Source of the DNA: Butyricicoccus_A sp963588905
GTDB taxonomy: Bacteria > Bacillota > Clostridia > Oscillospirales > Butyricicoccaceae
NCBI GenBank assembly: GCA_963588905.1
Contig: CAVAJF010000037.1
Coordinates: 62,001 to 126,000 of the forward strand
DNA length: 64,000 bases
Direction: 5' to 3'
Of the stretch, positions 52,960 to 61,551 are shown in pieces. The translations under genes and the position numbers were made by a program. Position 1 is the first letter of the stretch, and the number at the start of each line of letters is the position of its first letter. The notes beneath the pieces are model-generated. The model was not told where the DNA came from. It searched no databases and saw only the letters and a list, made by a program, of their open reading frames with translations.

Positions 52960-53379
52960 ATGAAAGTAGCAGCAGCAGTAAAAGACGGTGTGATTGCACC
53001 GGCACTCAATGAGAGCACGGAAGTCATCATCGTTACCGAAGAAAATGGTCAGCCGGTATCTAAAGAAGTCATTGCGCTGGACGGCGCAGGCATCACCAGT
53101 GTGCTGTTCAAGCTGTCCATGCAGAACATTGATGTCATGCTGGCGGGCGAAGTCGGCACGGCATTGCAGGAGACTCTGCGCATGATTGGTATGCAGGTGC
53201 TGCCGGGATGTCAGGGCGACGCCGTGGAATGCATTGCCGGACTGCTGGCAGGCGAACAGGTCGGTGATCCGTCCAAGATTGTCATTCCGGAAGAGGATGA
53301 GGACGATCCGATGCACTGTATGCATGACTGCGCGAAGTGCATGGCGGACTGCGGTGACCGCCCGGAGGGCAAGCAGTAA
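52960..53379 (+). CDS. NifX/NifB-dinitrogenase-cofactor-domain protein with Cys-rich tail
   Basis: A 139-residue protein. Residues 1-100 resemble the NifX/NafY cofactor-binding fold (MKVAAAVKDGVIAPALNEST, NIDVMLAGEVG). The last 40 are acidic and then Cys/His-rich (MHCMHDCAKCMADCGD), a likely iron-sulfur or metal site. The related family is widespread in anaerobes that do not fix nitrogen. The stop is separated from gluQ by a single base, so both are cotranscribed. Confidence 0.75.
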   Translation: MKVAAAVKDGVIAPALNESTEVIIVTEENGQPVSKEVIALDGAGITSVLFKLSMQNIDVMLAGEVGTALQETLRMIGMQVLPGCQGDAVECIAGLLAGEQVGDPSKIVIPEEDEDDPMHCMHDCAKCMADCGDRPEGKQ

Positions 53380-53380
53380 T

Positions 53381-54322
53381 ATGGCTGTATGCGGACGATT
53401 TGCCCCGACGCCGAGCGGGCGCATTCATCTGGGCAATATCTTGTGCGCGATGCTGTCTTGGCTGTCCGTCCGGTCAAAACAGGGAAAATATCTCCTGCGC
53501 ATCGAAGATCTGGATGCCATGCGCTGCCCGCGTTCGCTGGCAGATCAGATCGAAGAGGACTTGCAGTGGTTCGGCATCGACTGGGATGACGGCGGCAGCG
53601 CAGGCGGCGAGTCGTGGTATCAGAGTAGCCGCACGGCAATCTATGACAAATACTTCGATGTGCTCAGAGACAAGGGCTTGCTGTACCCGTGCTTTTGCAG
53701 CCGCGCCGAACTGCACACGGCGCAGGCACCGCACCGCTCAGACGGCACGTATATCTATGCGGGTACTTGCCGCAATCTGACACCGGAACAAGTCGCAGAA
53801 AAATCCAAACGCCGCCCGCCTGCTTGGCGTGTGCGCGTGCCGGATCGCGTGGTGTCGTTCACAGACGGCTGTCAGGGCGTGTATACGGAAAATTTGGCGC
53901 AGGACTGCGGCGATTTTATCATTCGGCGGTCGGATGGCGTATATGGCTACCAATTGGCGGTCGTCGTGGATGACGGAGAGATGGGCGTGACGGAAGTCGT
54001 GCGCGGCAGTGATTTGCTCAATTCCACCCCGCGGCAGATGTATTTGTATGAACAGCTGGGATTTCCTGTTCCGGCGTTCTATCATATGCCGCTGCTCACC
54101 GCACCGGATGGCAGACGGCTGTCCAAGCGGGACGGAGATTTAGATCTGGGTGTTCTGCGGGAAAGATTTGGCCGTCCGGAACCGATTGTCGGTATGTTGG
54201 CGAAGGCGGCGGGACTGCGCCCGACGGCGCAGCCGGTTGCCCTGCATGAGCTGATTGCCGATTTTTCATGGGACAAGATACCAAAACAGGATATTGCTTT
54301 GCCGGAGGAGATCTTATTGTGA
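53381..54322 (+). CDS. gluQ: Glutamyl-Q tRNA(Asp) synthetase
   Basis: A 313-residue truncated glutamyl-tRNA synthetase paralogue without anticodon-binding domain. It has the HIGH-type motif in RFAPTPSGRIHLGN, KMSKS-type LSKRDGD, and a zinc site CFC with YAGTC. It attaches glutamate to queuosine in tRNA(Asp). The start ATG one base after the preceding stop gives the expected N-terminus MAVCGRFAPTPSG. GluQ-RS is best known in Proteobacteria and less usual in Clostridia. Confidence 0.9.
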   Translation: MAVCGRFAPTPSGRIHLGNILCAMLSWLSVRSKQGKYLLRIEDLDAMRCPRSLADQIEEDLQWFGIDWDDGGSAGGESWYQSSRTAIYDKYFDVLRDKGLLYPCFCSRAELHTAQAPHRSDGTYIYAGTCRNLTPEQVAEKSKRRPPAWRVRVPDRVVSFTDGCQGVYTENLAQDCGDFIIRRSDGVYGYQLAVVVDDGEMGVTEVVRGSDLLNSTPRQMYLYEQLGFPVPAFYHMPLLTAPDGRRLSKRDGDLDLGVLRERFGRPEPIVGMLAKAAGLRPTAQPVALHELIADFSWDKIPKQDIALPEEILL

Positions 54323-54334
54323 TCCCTCCGGTTT
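54303..54334 (+). terminator. Terminator overlapping the gluQ stop codon
   Basis: ccggagga pairs with ccctccgg across a 14-nt loop that includes the stop codon, followed by TTTTCTCTC. Confidence 0.55.
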
Positions 54335-54369
54335 TCTCTCTGTTTTTTTCGTGAATTTCCACAATTATT

Positions 54370-54398
54370 TTGCATAAGACAATGTTTGATGGTATAAT
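54370..54398 (+). promoter_or_regulatory. Promoter for the RCC1-repeat gene
   Basis: TTGCAT, 17 bp, TATAAT. Confidence 0.65.
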
Positions 54399-54467
54399 AA
54401 TCACGGAAAAACAGAAAGGCCGCAGGTATGGGCGGCGCTTTTCAGGAAAAGTGAGGAATCAAGCAGT

Positions 54468-55718
54468 ATGTCAAGAGAGAGAAACAAGATCATTGCAGCC
54501 CTGCTCGGCACAGCGGTCGTTGTCGTTGTGCTGGCAGTCGCTATGTTCGTTGGACTCAGCAAAAATGGCTCAACAGAGGCGATAACCTCCGAACAAATCG
54601 CCGTTGGCGAGGATCACATGCTGGCAGTAGATGCCGGCGGCGCGGTCTATGCTTGGGGACACAATCTAAAGGGCGAATTGGGCAATTCCAATTGCGACAA
54701 TCAGTCCAAGCCGGTCAAGGCGGTTAAGATCTCCGGCAAGGTGGCACAGGTGGCGGCGGGCGATGAACTGTCGTTTGCTCTGTGCAAAAATGGAGATCTC
54801 TATGCGTGGGGCGATGATACCAGCTATCAGATGGGTGACGGCGACAACACCAGCCGTATGGAGCCGAAAAAGGTTAATACGGATATTGCGATGATTGCCG
54901 CTGGCAGCAAACATGCCTTGGCGATTGACACCAATGGTGCGCTGTATGTCTGGGGACGAAATAAAAATGGTGCGCTGGGCATTGCGGATACAGCCTGTGA
55001 CAAGAAAGACGAAGAAGGCTATGCCTGTATGTCCACACCGTATAAGCTGATGGACAATGTCGCGTATATTGACGCGGGCGAGGACTATTCGATGGCGATT
55101 ACCACGGATGGCACGCTGTATGCATGGGGCTATGACGAGGATGGTCAGCTGGGACTTGCCAAGACTGACAGCACAAACAGCAAGGGCGAGGCGTATCAGT
55201 CCAAACCGGCAAAGGTTATGGACGACGTGAAAATGGTATCGTGCGGTGCCAAGTATATGGCGTTTGCCCTGAAGGAAAATGGCGATTTGTACGGCTGGGG
55301 CAATAACAGCGTCGGCTCACTGGGAACAAAGACTGTCGATGATCCAGCGCGCAGTGTACAGACCACGCCGAAAAAGCTACTGAGCGATGTCTCGTATGTC
55401 GATGCCGGATCGGCACATGCCGCGGTGCTCACGACAAATGGAGATCTGTATACATTCGGCGTCAATAACTATCATCAGATCGGCATCAAATTTGGTGACG
55501 GCACATATGCGATTGGCGAAGAGACGATTTATTATCAGCTCAAGCCGCGCAAGCTCGCAGAGAACGTAGAAGCTGTGGCAGCAGGCGGATTCAATACGCT
55601 GTATCGTTCCAAGGATGGCGTGCTGCGCTCCGTGGGATGCAATCTGTATAAACAGCTCGGCATTGGCTCGGAGGAGTCGGATGTCAAGACACCGACAGCT
55701 GTGTATTTGAAAAACTGA
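54468..55718 (+). CDS. RCC1-repeat beta-propeller protein, membrane-anchored
   Basis: A 416-residue protein: N-terminal signal anchor (IIAALLGTAVVVVVLAVAMFV) and then seven RCC1-type repeats, each with a Y-x-W-G core (YAWGHNLKGELG, YAWGDDTSYQMG, YVWGRNKNGALG, YAWGYDEDGQLG, YGWGNNSVGSLG, YTFGVNNYHQIG, VGCNLYKQLG). Seven repeats would close a seven-bladed propeller outside the membrane. The partner is unknown. It has its own promoter and is monocistronic. Confidence 0.9.
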   Translation: MSRERNKIIAALLGTAVVVVVLAVAMFVGLSKNGSTEAITSEQIAVGEDHMLAVDAGGAVYAWGHNLKGELGNSNCDNQSKPVKAVKISGKVAQVAAGDELSFALCKNGDLYAWGDDTSYQMGDGDNTSRMEPKKVNTDIAMIAAGSKHALAIDTNGALYVWGRNKNGALGIADTACDKKDEEGYACMSTPYKLMDNVAYIDAGEDYSMAITTDGTLYAWGYDEDGQLGLAKTDSTNSKGEAYQSKPAKVMDDVKMVSCGAKYMAFALKENGDLYGWGNNSVGSLGTKTVDDPARSVQTTPKKLLSDVSYVDAGSAHAAVLTTNGDLYTFGVNNYHQIGIKFGDGTYAIGEETIYYQLKPRKLAENVEAVAAGGFNTLYRSKDGVLRSVGCNLYKQLGIGSEESDVKTPTAVYLKN

Positions 55719-55733
55719 GGATAGAAAGTTTAA

Positions 55734-55766
55734 AGCGCCCGTTCCGGTATGCCGGAACGGGCGCTT
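55734..55766. terminator. Terminator between RCC1 and MFS genes
   Basis: agcgcccgttccgg pairs with ccggaacgggcgct. The leftward side has the better T-rich tail. Confidence 0.7.
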
Positions 55767-55780
55767 GCTATATTTTATGC

Positions 55781-57190
55781 TCACAAAATTCGATTTCTCT
55801 CGTAGAGATAGAAGCCGATGATTTGCAGTGCCAAACAGATGACAGCCAAAATAAACAGGAAGAAAAAGCTGTGCGTAGAGCCTAAAGCGGTACTTGCAGC
55901 GTAATCCAGTGTTGTATTGCGCGTCTGTGCGAAGGCGACAAAGGCGGCGGAGACGCTCGTGCCGACGGCACCGGCGAACTGCATCAAGGTATTGAAACAT
56001 GTGTTTCCGTATACTTTTTGCTGGACAGGCAGACGTAAGTTGCCGATGGTCATCGTGTTGCCAAAGGCAATGCCACAGCCGATACCAAACAAAATATAGA
56101 AGATGACAATCATTTTGCTGTTGAGCTGCGTGCCAAAGATGGCAAATAAAAATACACCGAGTGTTAACAACGCTGTGCCGAATATAATTGGCATTTTTGC
56201 GCCGATTTTATCCAATGCGGCACCGCTGAACGGACCCATCATTGCGTTGAGTCCGGCACCCGGCAAGAGCATGAAGCCCGCCGCCATGGACTCGCAGAGC
56301 AGAGTGACCTGCAAATAGTTTGGCAATAAAAAACTAATGCCGAGCATAATGGCGTTGATGAGGAAGAACGAGACGAGATGGCAGGTGAAGGGAAGATTGG
56401 AAAAAATACGAATGTCGATGAGCGGATGAGCAGCTGTCGCACAGTGCTTGACGAAGAAAACAAGAGCGGCAGCGCCCAAAACAAACGCACCGATTTCTAA
56501 GAGAGGATTTTCTTGGAAGGAAGAGATATTGGCAAAGCCGTAAACCAGTCCGAGAAAGGTCAGCATGATAGAGACAATACCGGCAAAATCGACCGGCACA
56601 TGCTCCGGCTCGCGGGTTTCTTTGATCGTACCAATGCCTAGAATGAGCGTAAAGAGGAGAACGGGAATCAACAAAAGAAAAATATATCGCCAGCCTAAGG
56701 TCTGATTGACAATGCCGCCGTATGTCGGGCCGAGTGCTGGTGCAGCGGCGGATACCAAAGCGCCGTATCCCATATACGTGCCGACTTTTTTGAAGGGGAT
56801 CTGCTCCAAAATAATGCAGAAGGCGATTGGAACGCCGACGCCGGTGCCGATACCCTGAATCAGGCGGGCTGCGAGTAGGACGGAAAAGCTAGAAGATACT
56901 AGAGCAACAATTGTTCCGAGCAGAAAGCACAGTGTGCCAAAGATAAACAGATGCTTTAGGCGAAATCGCTTCTGTAAAAAGGCGGACAGCGGAGTAATCA
57001 TAGCAACGACCAGCAGATTGCCGGTTGTCAGCCATTGAATGGTTTTGGTAGAGACAGAAAAATCCTGCATGATCGCGGGAAATGCGATATTGACAGCGGT
57101 CTCCGTCAGCAGACCGCAGAAAGAGACCAGACAGGCCGCAACGACAGCAAACGTCAGTCTCACAGGAACATGTACTTTTTCATTCATCAT
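55781..57190 (-). CDS. MFS drug exporter, DHA2 family (EmrB/QacA-like)
   Basis: A 469-residue transporter with about 14 membrane segments. It has the antiporter motif C region (SAAAPALGPTYGGIV) and a motif A-like loop (LSAFLQKRFRLKHLF). The length and 14 segments place it in the DHA2 drug:H+ antiporters. GAGGTAAA precedes the ATG. No regulator gene is adjacent. Substrates are not predictable. Confidence 0.9.
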   Translation of the reverse strand: MMNEKVHVPVRLTFAVVAACLVSFCGLLTETAVNIAFPAIMQDFSVSTKTIQWLTTGNLLVVAMITPLSAFLQKRFRLKHLFIFGTLCFLLGTIVALVSSSFSVLLAARLIQGIGTGVGVPIAFCIILEQIPFKKVGTYMGYGALVSAAAPALGPTYGGIVNQTLGWRYIFLLLIPVLLFTLILGIGTIKETREPEHVPVDFAGIVSIMLTFLGLVYGFANISSFQENPLLEIGAFVLGAAALVFFVKHCATAAHPLIDIRIFSNLPFTCHLVSFFLINAIMLGISFLLPNYLQVTLLCESMAAGFMLLPGAGLNAMMGPFSGAALDKIGAKMPIIFGTALLTLGVFLFAIFGTQLNSKMIVIFYILFGIGCGIAFGNTMTIGNLRLPVQQKVYGNTCFNTLMQFAGAVGTSVSAAFVAFAQTRNTTLDYAASTALGSTHSFFFLFILAVICLALQIIGFYLYERNRIL

Positions 57191-57498
57191 AATTTTACCT
57201 CACGAAATATCAGTTCCATATTATTGTATGAGAAAAAATGAAGGGACGCAAAGGCAGAAGTGCCTAAAATTGAGACGGGATTTCCCCGGTATGTCTTTGT
57301 GTTTTTTCACAAAACAAAGAAAATATGTGTATCGCAAGATAACAAAAAAATTCTGAAAGAACTGCGGAAAACGGCGGAAATACGATGCATTCTTTCGCAA
57401 CAAAATAGAAGAAAAACGCGCGGGTTTTGGCTATAATATAGACATAAAAACAAAGAGGACAGCGAAAACGAAAGATAAAACAATTTCATTCAACAGGA
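57191..57498. other. AT-rich intergenic region
   Basis: Between the leftward MFS gene and the small gene at 57557. A cgggttttggctataatat segment at about 57420 looks like a further -10 box (TATAAT). No gene with a ribosome binding site was seen. Confidence 0.4.
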
Positions 57499-57527
57499 TT
57501 GCTGTATCTAAATAGAAATAGTATTAT
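57499..57527 (+). promoter_or_regulatory. Promoter for the small membrane peptide gene
   Basis: TTGCTG, 17 bp, TATTAT. Confidence 0.55.
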
Positions 57528-57556
57528 TCTATATTTTCTGAAAGGAAGGATTTGCT

Positions 57557-57676
57557 ATGACAACCATTCTTACCGCGCTGATTATTGTTATGCCGCTCGT
57601 TGCAACGGTTTTGAGCCACAGCACCCATGCTGCACCGGTTGTTCACACCTCGCGCAACACATACGATTATCGTTAA
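57557..57676 (+). CDS. Small hydrophobic peptide (39 residues)
   Basis: ATG seven bases after AAAGGAAGGA. The product starts MTTILTALIIVMPLVATVLS, one membrane segment or signal-like helix, and ends in a His/Thr/Tyr-rich tail (HSTHAAPVVHTSRNTYDYR). A -35/-10 pair, a ribosome binding site and a downstream terminator make it a complete transcription unit. It may be a small membrane protein or a secreted peptide with its signal. No known family. Confidence 0.55.
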   Translation: MTTILTALIIVMPLVATVLSHSTHAAPVVHTSRNTYDYR

Positions 57677-57726
57677 TTTTGATTCCTACCTAATTCCACA
57701 CTTCTTTGGTTATATTCTCTCTCTAA

Positions 57727-57772
57727 AAACCATCCGCAGGGCTTCCTACCGGCTCTGCGGATGGTTTTTTGT
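57727..57772 (+). terminator. Terminator of the small peptide gene
   Basis: aaaccatccgcag pairs with ctgcggatggttt, followed by a T-run. Confidence 0.87.
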
Positions 57773-57780
57773 GCGCAACC

Positions 57781-57811
57781 AAAAAAGCCCCCGTTCCGAA
57801 GAACGGGAGCT
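57781..57811 (-). terminator. Terminator of htpG
   Basis: On the minus strand gctcccgttc pairs with gaacgggggc, followed by six T. Confidence 0.8.
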
Positions 57812-57861
57812 GATTAGGAACATATCTCGAATGCCAATGCGGTATTCGGATTTGGCACATG

Positions 57862-59775
57862 TTATTCTGCCATCAGGTCACACATAGCCTGCGTAAAGGC
57901 AGCCGGATCTTCTACCGGCATTCCGGCAATCAGCATAGCCTGATCGTACAGCAGCTTTGCATAGGTCTTGAGCTTGTCCGGATCGCTGGTGTACAGACGG
58001 ATCAGCTTCTCAAAGATCGGGTGAGAGGCGTTGATTTCCAGAACCTTTTCTGCGGAGAAGTGATTGCCGTTGTTCGGCACGTTGTTGAGGACGCGCTCCA
58101 TTTCGATGGACAGATTGCCCTCGGAAGTCAGGCACACCGGATCGCTGACCAGACGGGAAGAAACGCGAACGTCCTTTACCTTGCCGTCCAGTGCTTCCTT
58201 CATGGCGTCGAACATCGCACGGTTTGCAGTGGATTTCTCCTCTGCTTCCTTCTTTTCTTCCTCGGAGGACAGATTCAAATCACCGGCGGTAATGGAGCGG
58301 AACTTCTTGTCGTCCTGAGACTCCAGCTGGGTGATGATAAACTCATCAATGTCAGCGGTCAAGTACAGGATGTCGTAGTCGTGCTTGCGAACCATTTCAG
58401 CCTGCGGCAGCTTGGACAGCGCATCGGTGCTGGAACCGGCTGCATAATAGATTTCTTCCTGATCCTCCGGCATTGCCTCGCGGTATTCCTTGAGGGTAAT
58501 GAGCTTCTCGTTCTTTGCCGAGTAGAACATCATCAGGTCGCGCAGCTTTTCCTTGTCTGCACCGTAGTTTGCATAAGCACCAGCCTTGATGGAGTAACCG
58601 AAAGCGTTCCAGAATTTGATGTATTCCTCGCGCTCGTCCTTCTGCATCTTGAGCAGCTCAGAGCGGATTTTCTTTTCCAGGCTGATGGCGATAGCCTTGA
58701 GCTGACGATCATGCTGCAGCATCTCACGGGAGATGTTCAGAGACAGATCAGAGGAATCAACCAGACCGCGGACAAAGCCAAAGTAATCCGGCAGCAGGTC
58801 AGCGCACTTCTCCATAATCATAACACCGGAGGTGTACAGGGACAGACCCTTGGAGAAGTCCTTGGAATAGTAGTCAAACGGCGGCTGGGACGGAATGTAC
58901 AGCAGCGCATCATAAGATGCGGTCAGGCCCTCATTGTGGAAGTGGATCGTGCGCAGCGGCTTCATATAGTCCATGAACTTGCTGCGGTAGAACTCGTCGT
59001 ATTCGTCCTGCGTAATGTCCTTCTTTGCCTTCTTCCACAGCGGAACCATCGAGTTCAGTGTGTCCTCGGTGTAGACGGTCTCATACTCCGGCTTGTAATC
59101 CTCCGGTGCATCCTCCGGCTTCGGCTTTTCCTGCGAATGCGGCATCTGCATCTTGATTGGGTAACGGATATAGTCGGAATACTTGCGAACCAGACCTGCC
59201 AGACGGTAGGTTTGCAGGAATTCGCTGTAGGTGTCCTCGTCCTCGCCTTCTGGATCCGGCTTGATGGTCAGGATAATATCTGTGCCGTAAGCATCCTTCT
59301 CGCCCGGCTCAATGGTATAGCCGTCTGCGCCGTCGGATTCCCAGACATATGCCTGCTCCGAGCCACATGCCTTGGAGACAACCTTGACATGAGAAGCGAC
59401 CATGAAGGACGCATAGAAGCCGACACCGAACTGACCGATAATGTCTGTGTCTTCGGTCTGGTTTTCCTTCTTAAATGCCAAAGAACCGCTCTGTGCGATG
59501 GTGCCGAGGTTCTTTTCCAGCTCTTCCTTGGTCATACCGATACCGTTATCGGAAATGGTCAGGGTGCGAGCGTCTTCATCAACTGCCAGATGAATAGAGA
59601 AGCCTTCCTCCGGTACGAGGGACGCATCGGTCAGAGACTTGAAATGACGCTTGTCAATCGCATCACTTGCGTTGGAGATCAGCTCGCGCAGGAAAATTTC
59701 TCTGTGCGTGTAGATCGAGTTAATCATCATGTCCAGCAGACGTTTGGATTCTGCTTGAAACTGCTGCTTTGCCAT
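57862..59775 (-). CDS. htpG: Hsp90-family chaperone HtpG
   Basis: A 637-residue Hsp90 homologue. The GHKL ATP-binding motifs are ELISNASDAIDK, DNGIGMTKEEL and GQFGVGFYASFMVA; the middle domain (LFYIPSQ-type LLYIPSQPPFDYY) and the C-terminal dimerisation domain are complete. The C-terminus ends in QAMCDLMAE. A perfect CIRCE element lies upstream, so the gene is probably repressed by HrcA and induced by heat. Confidence 0.96.
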   Translation of the reverse strand: MAKQQFQAESKRLLDMMINSIYTHREIFLRELISNASDAIDKRHFKSLTDASLVPEEGFSIHLAVDEDARTLTISDNGIGMTKEELEKNLGTIAQSGSLAFKKENQTEDTDIIGQFGVGFYASFMVASHVKVVSKACGSEQAYVWESDGADGYTIEPGEKDAYGTDIILTIKPDPEGEDEDTYSEFLQTYRLAGLVRKYSDYIRYPIKMQMPHSQEKPKPEDAPEDYKPEYETVYTEDTLNSMVPLWKKAKKDITQDEYDEFYRSKFMDYMKPLRTIHFHNEGLTASYDALLYIPSQPPFDYYSKDFSKGLSLYTSGVMIMEKCADLLPDYFGFVRGLVDSSDLSLNISREMLQHDRQLKAIAISLEKKIRSELLKMQKDEREEYIKFWNAFGYSIKAGAYANYGADKEKLRDLMMFYSAKNEKLITLKEYREAMPEDQEEIYYAAGSSTDALSKLPQAEMVRKHDYDILYLTADIDEFIITQLESQDDKKFRSITAGDLNLSSEEEKKEAEEKSTANRAMFDAMKEALDGKVKDVRVSSRLVSDPVCLTSEGNLSIEMERVLNNVPNNGNHFSAEKVLEINASHPIFEKLIRLYTSDPDKLKTYAKLLYDQAMLIAGMPVEDPAAFTQAMCDLMAE

Positions 59776-59810
59776 TATATGTCAATCCTTTCAGATTTTA
59801 AAGTACAGAT

Positions 59811-59837
59811 TTAGCACTCTCGTCTAATGAGTGCTAA
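59811..59837 (-). promoter_or_regulatory. CIRCE element (HrcA operator) before htpG
   Basis: TTAGCACTC, nine bases, GAGTGCTAA: an exact match to the CIRCE consensus. It lies just downstream of a leftward promoter (TTGCAT, 17 bp, TATTCT on the minus strand at about 59840-59870). Confidence 0.95.
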
Positions 59838-59910
59838 TATAGAATAACCCAATTGGAAGGAAAATGCAAGGGGGAAAGGCGGTTTGTTCAAAACTTTTTA
59901 ACAATAGGCG

Positions 59911-59944
59911 AAAAGAAAAACAGATGCCCGCGTTGGGGCATCTG
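59911..59944 (-). terminator. Terminator of the small gene at 59955
   Basis: cagatgccc pairs with gggcatctg; on the minus strand it is followed by TTTTTCTTTTC. Confidence 0.8.
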
Positions 59945-59954
59945 TTTGAACGGA

Positions 59955-60119
59955 TCAGAATAGTAAGAAGCCGGCGAAAATAACGAAGATCACGGCGACA
60001 ACACCGAGCATGATGTAGGTCAGACGGTCTTCCTTTTTCTGCTGCTCGGCGCGGCGAGCTTCTGCTTCTTTTCTGCGCTGCTGTTGACTTTTGTGAACCT
60101 TTTTGACAGGTCTTCCCAT
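59955..60119 (-). CDS. Small basic membrane protein (54 residues)
   Basis: The product has a strongly basic, Gln-rich N-terminal half (MGRPVKKVHKSQQQRRKEAE) that would form a charged helix, and a single membrane span at the C-terminus (YIMLGVVAVIFVIFAGFLLF), which ends the protein. GAGAGGGTG lies upstream of the ATG and a terminator follows. It looks like a real tail-anchored small protein. No family recognised. Confidence 0.65.
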   Translation of the reverse strand: MGRPVKKVHKSQQQRRKEAEARRAEQQKKEDRLTYIMLGVVAVIFVIFAGFLLF

Positions 60120-60196
60120 GCAATAACACCCTCTCTTTGCTTTTCTGTACCGTCAGGGTAACAGAATTTTACAGTGGTGTCAATGGGAAAACAGGA

Positions 60197-61036
60197 TTAT
60201 GCTTCCGGCTGCGGCTGATTCTCAGGTTCCGGTTTTCTGCCGCACAGCGCGTCAAAGTAATGGGTAAACGCGATTTCCTGATACGGCGTGACGTACAGGC
60301 CGACAATGCCAAAGGTAAAGGCCGACAAGCAGTTCCAAAGGATAAAGCTCAGATCAAAGACCATGAGTTCCCAGTTGTGATTCTTGAAAATCTTAGCACA
60401 AGCGCCGGTTGCCTGCCAAACAGCGGCGTCCGGTGTGTCAATCATGCAGATGTAGGCGCCATCGTAGCGGCGGATCTTGACAGATGCCCAGACGGCGACA
60501 ACACAAACGACAACGATGTAGAGTATAAGAAACAGGAAGAAGGCTCCGCTGCCTACATTATCAACAGGGCTGGAGATAGCCAACGGAATCAAGCCGACCA
60601 AGATAATAGCATAGACGATAATCAGCCAGCCCAGCGAGCGGATACCGATGGACAGACTCAGCTTCAAGGACGTCAGATAGGTCTTTCCGCTGGTAAACGG
60701 CTGGAAAATCAGACCGACCGTCGAATCTTCACCGCGCGCACGCGCGACATAGTAGTGCTTGGCGCCAAAGGTAATCGGAGATCCAACGAAGAAATAGATA
60801 ACAAGATACAGCAGACCGTATCGAGCAAACTTGCCGTAGACGGCTAAAACGGTATCCAGACCGGATGCGTCTCCCAGCGTATCAAAACCCTGCATACCAA
60901 TGCCCATGATGATGCTCATGAGAGCCAGCGGGATAGATGCTAAGATGACAGCACCAATAGTCGGCCAGAACTTTTTGCGAATGTCAGCCCGTGCTTGCGC
61001 TTTATAGTCTTTTCGGGCTTGTGCATCGTAAATCAT
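60197..61036 (-). CDS. DUF975 family integral membrane protein
   Basis: A 279-residue protein with about six membrane segments. It opens with a cytoplasmic stretch (KDYKAQARADIRKKFWPTIG), and has the SFSNHYLRVARGE-like region ITFGAKHYYVARARGED and a late NHNWELMVFDLSFILWN segment, all typical of DUF975 (YciC-like). The start at 61036 follows ACGAGGTG. Function unknown. It is preceded on the upstream side by dispersed repeat copy C. Confidence 0.82.
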   Translation of the reverse strand: MIYDAQARKDYKAQARADIRKKFWPTIGAVILASIPLALMSIIMGIGMQGFDTLGDASGLDTVLAVYGKFARYGLLYLVIYFFVGSPITFGAKHYYVARARGEDSTVGLIFQPFTSGKTYLTSLKLSLSIGIRSLGWLIIVYAIILVGLIPLAISSPVDNVGSGAFFLFLILYIVVVCVVAVWASVKIRRYDGAYICMIDTPDAAVWQATGACAKIFKNHNWELMVFDLSFILWNCLSAFTFGIVGLYVTPYQEIAFTHYFDALCGRKPEPENQPQPEA

Positions 61037-61176
61037 ACAAACACCTCGTTTCAATTTTGTTAAAAAAGTACAGATCTTGTTTCTGTGACCATTATAGCAT
61101 AAGATATACACCGGCACAATAAAAGAACACGCTGTGGAAAATTTTCTCTGAGCCTTGGAAAGGAGTAGCGCGAGAT

Positions 61177-61469
61177 AAAAGCCTTCCTCTCTGAGGAAGG
61201 TGGCACGGCGCAAGCCGTGACGGAAGGAGCAGCACGAGAGCGAGCGGTTCGCACCGGCTTCTTGGCTCTCCCTTTGGGAGAGCTGGCATTTGCAAAGCAA
61301 ATGACTGAGAGGGCGAGACATTGACAAATTCGCATGAGAGTCAGCCTGATTCGTCAGGGTTAGCCGGTTTACTCCCTCAGTCTTGCCGCAAGGCGGCAAT
61401 CCAGCTCCCTCATGAGGGAGCCAGCCCTCTCTGTCGCTGCGCGACATCTCTCCCAGAGGGAGAGACAAG
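61177..61469 (+). repeat. Dispersed modular intergenic repeat, copy C
   Basis: About 293 bp, the most complete copy: it has all modules of A plus the aaggcggcaatccagctccc block of B. It starts aaaagccttcctctctgagg and ends agagggagagacaag. It lies in the 515-bp gap between the DUF975 and ricin-lectin genes; the rest of that gap is a promoter-type AT-rich stretch and a terminator. Confidence 0.87.
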
Positions 61470-61487
61470 ATTAGAGGGTGTGTGAGG

Positions 61488-61528
61488 AAAAACAAAACGC
61501 CAAAACCGAAGGATTCCGGTTTTGGCGC
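61488..61528 (-). terminator. Terminator of the ricin-lectin gene
   Basis: cgccaaaaccg pairs with cggttttggcg; on the minus strand it is followed by a T-rich tail. Confidence 0.85.
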
Positions 61529-61551
61529 TCTCGTTGAAACATTTCCAGCTC

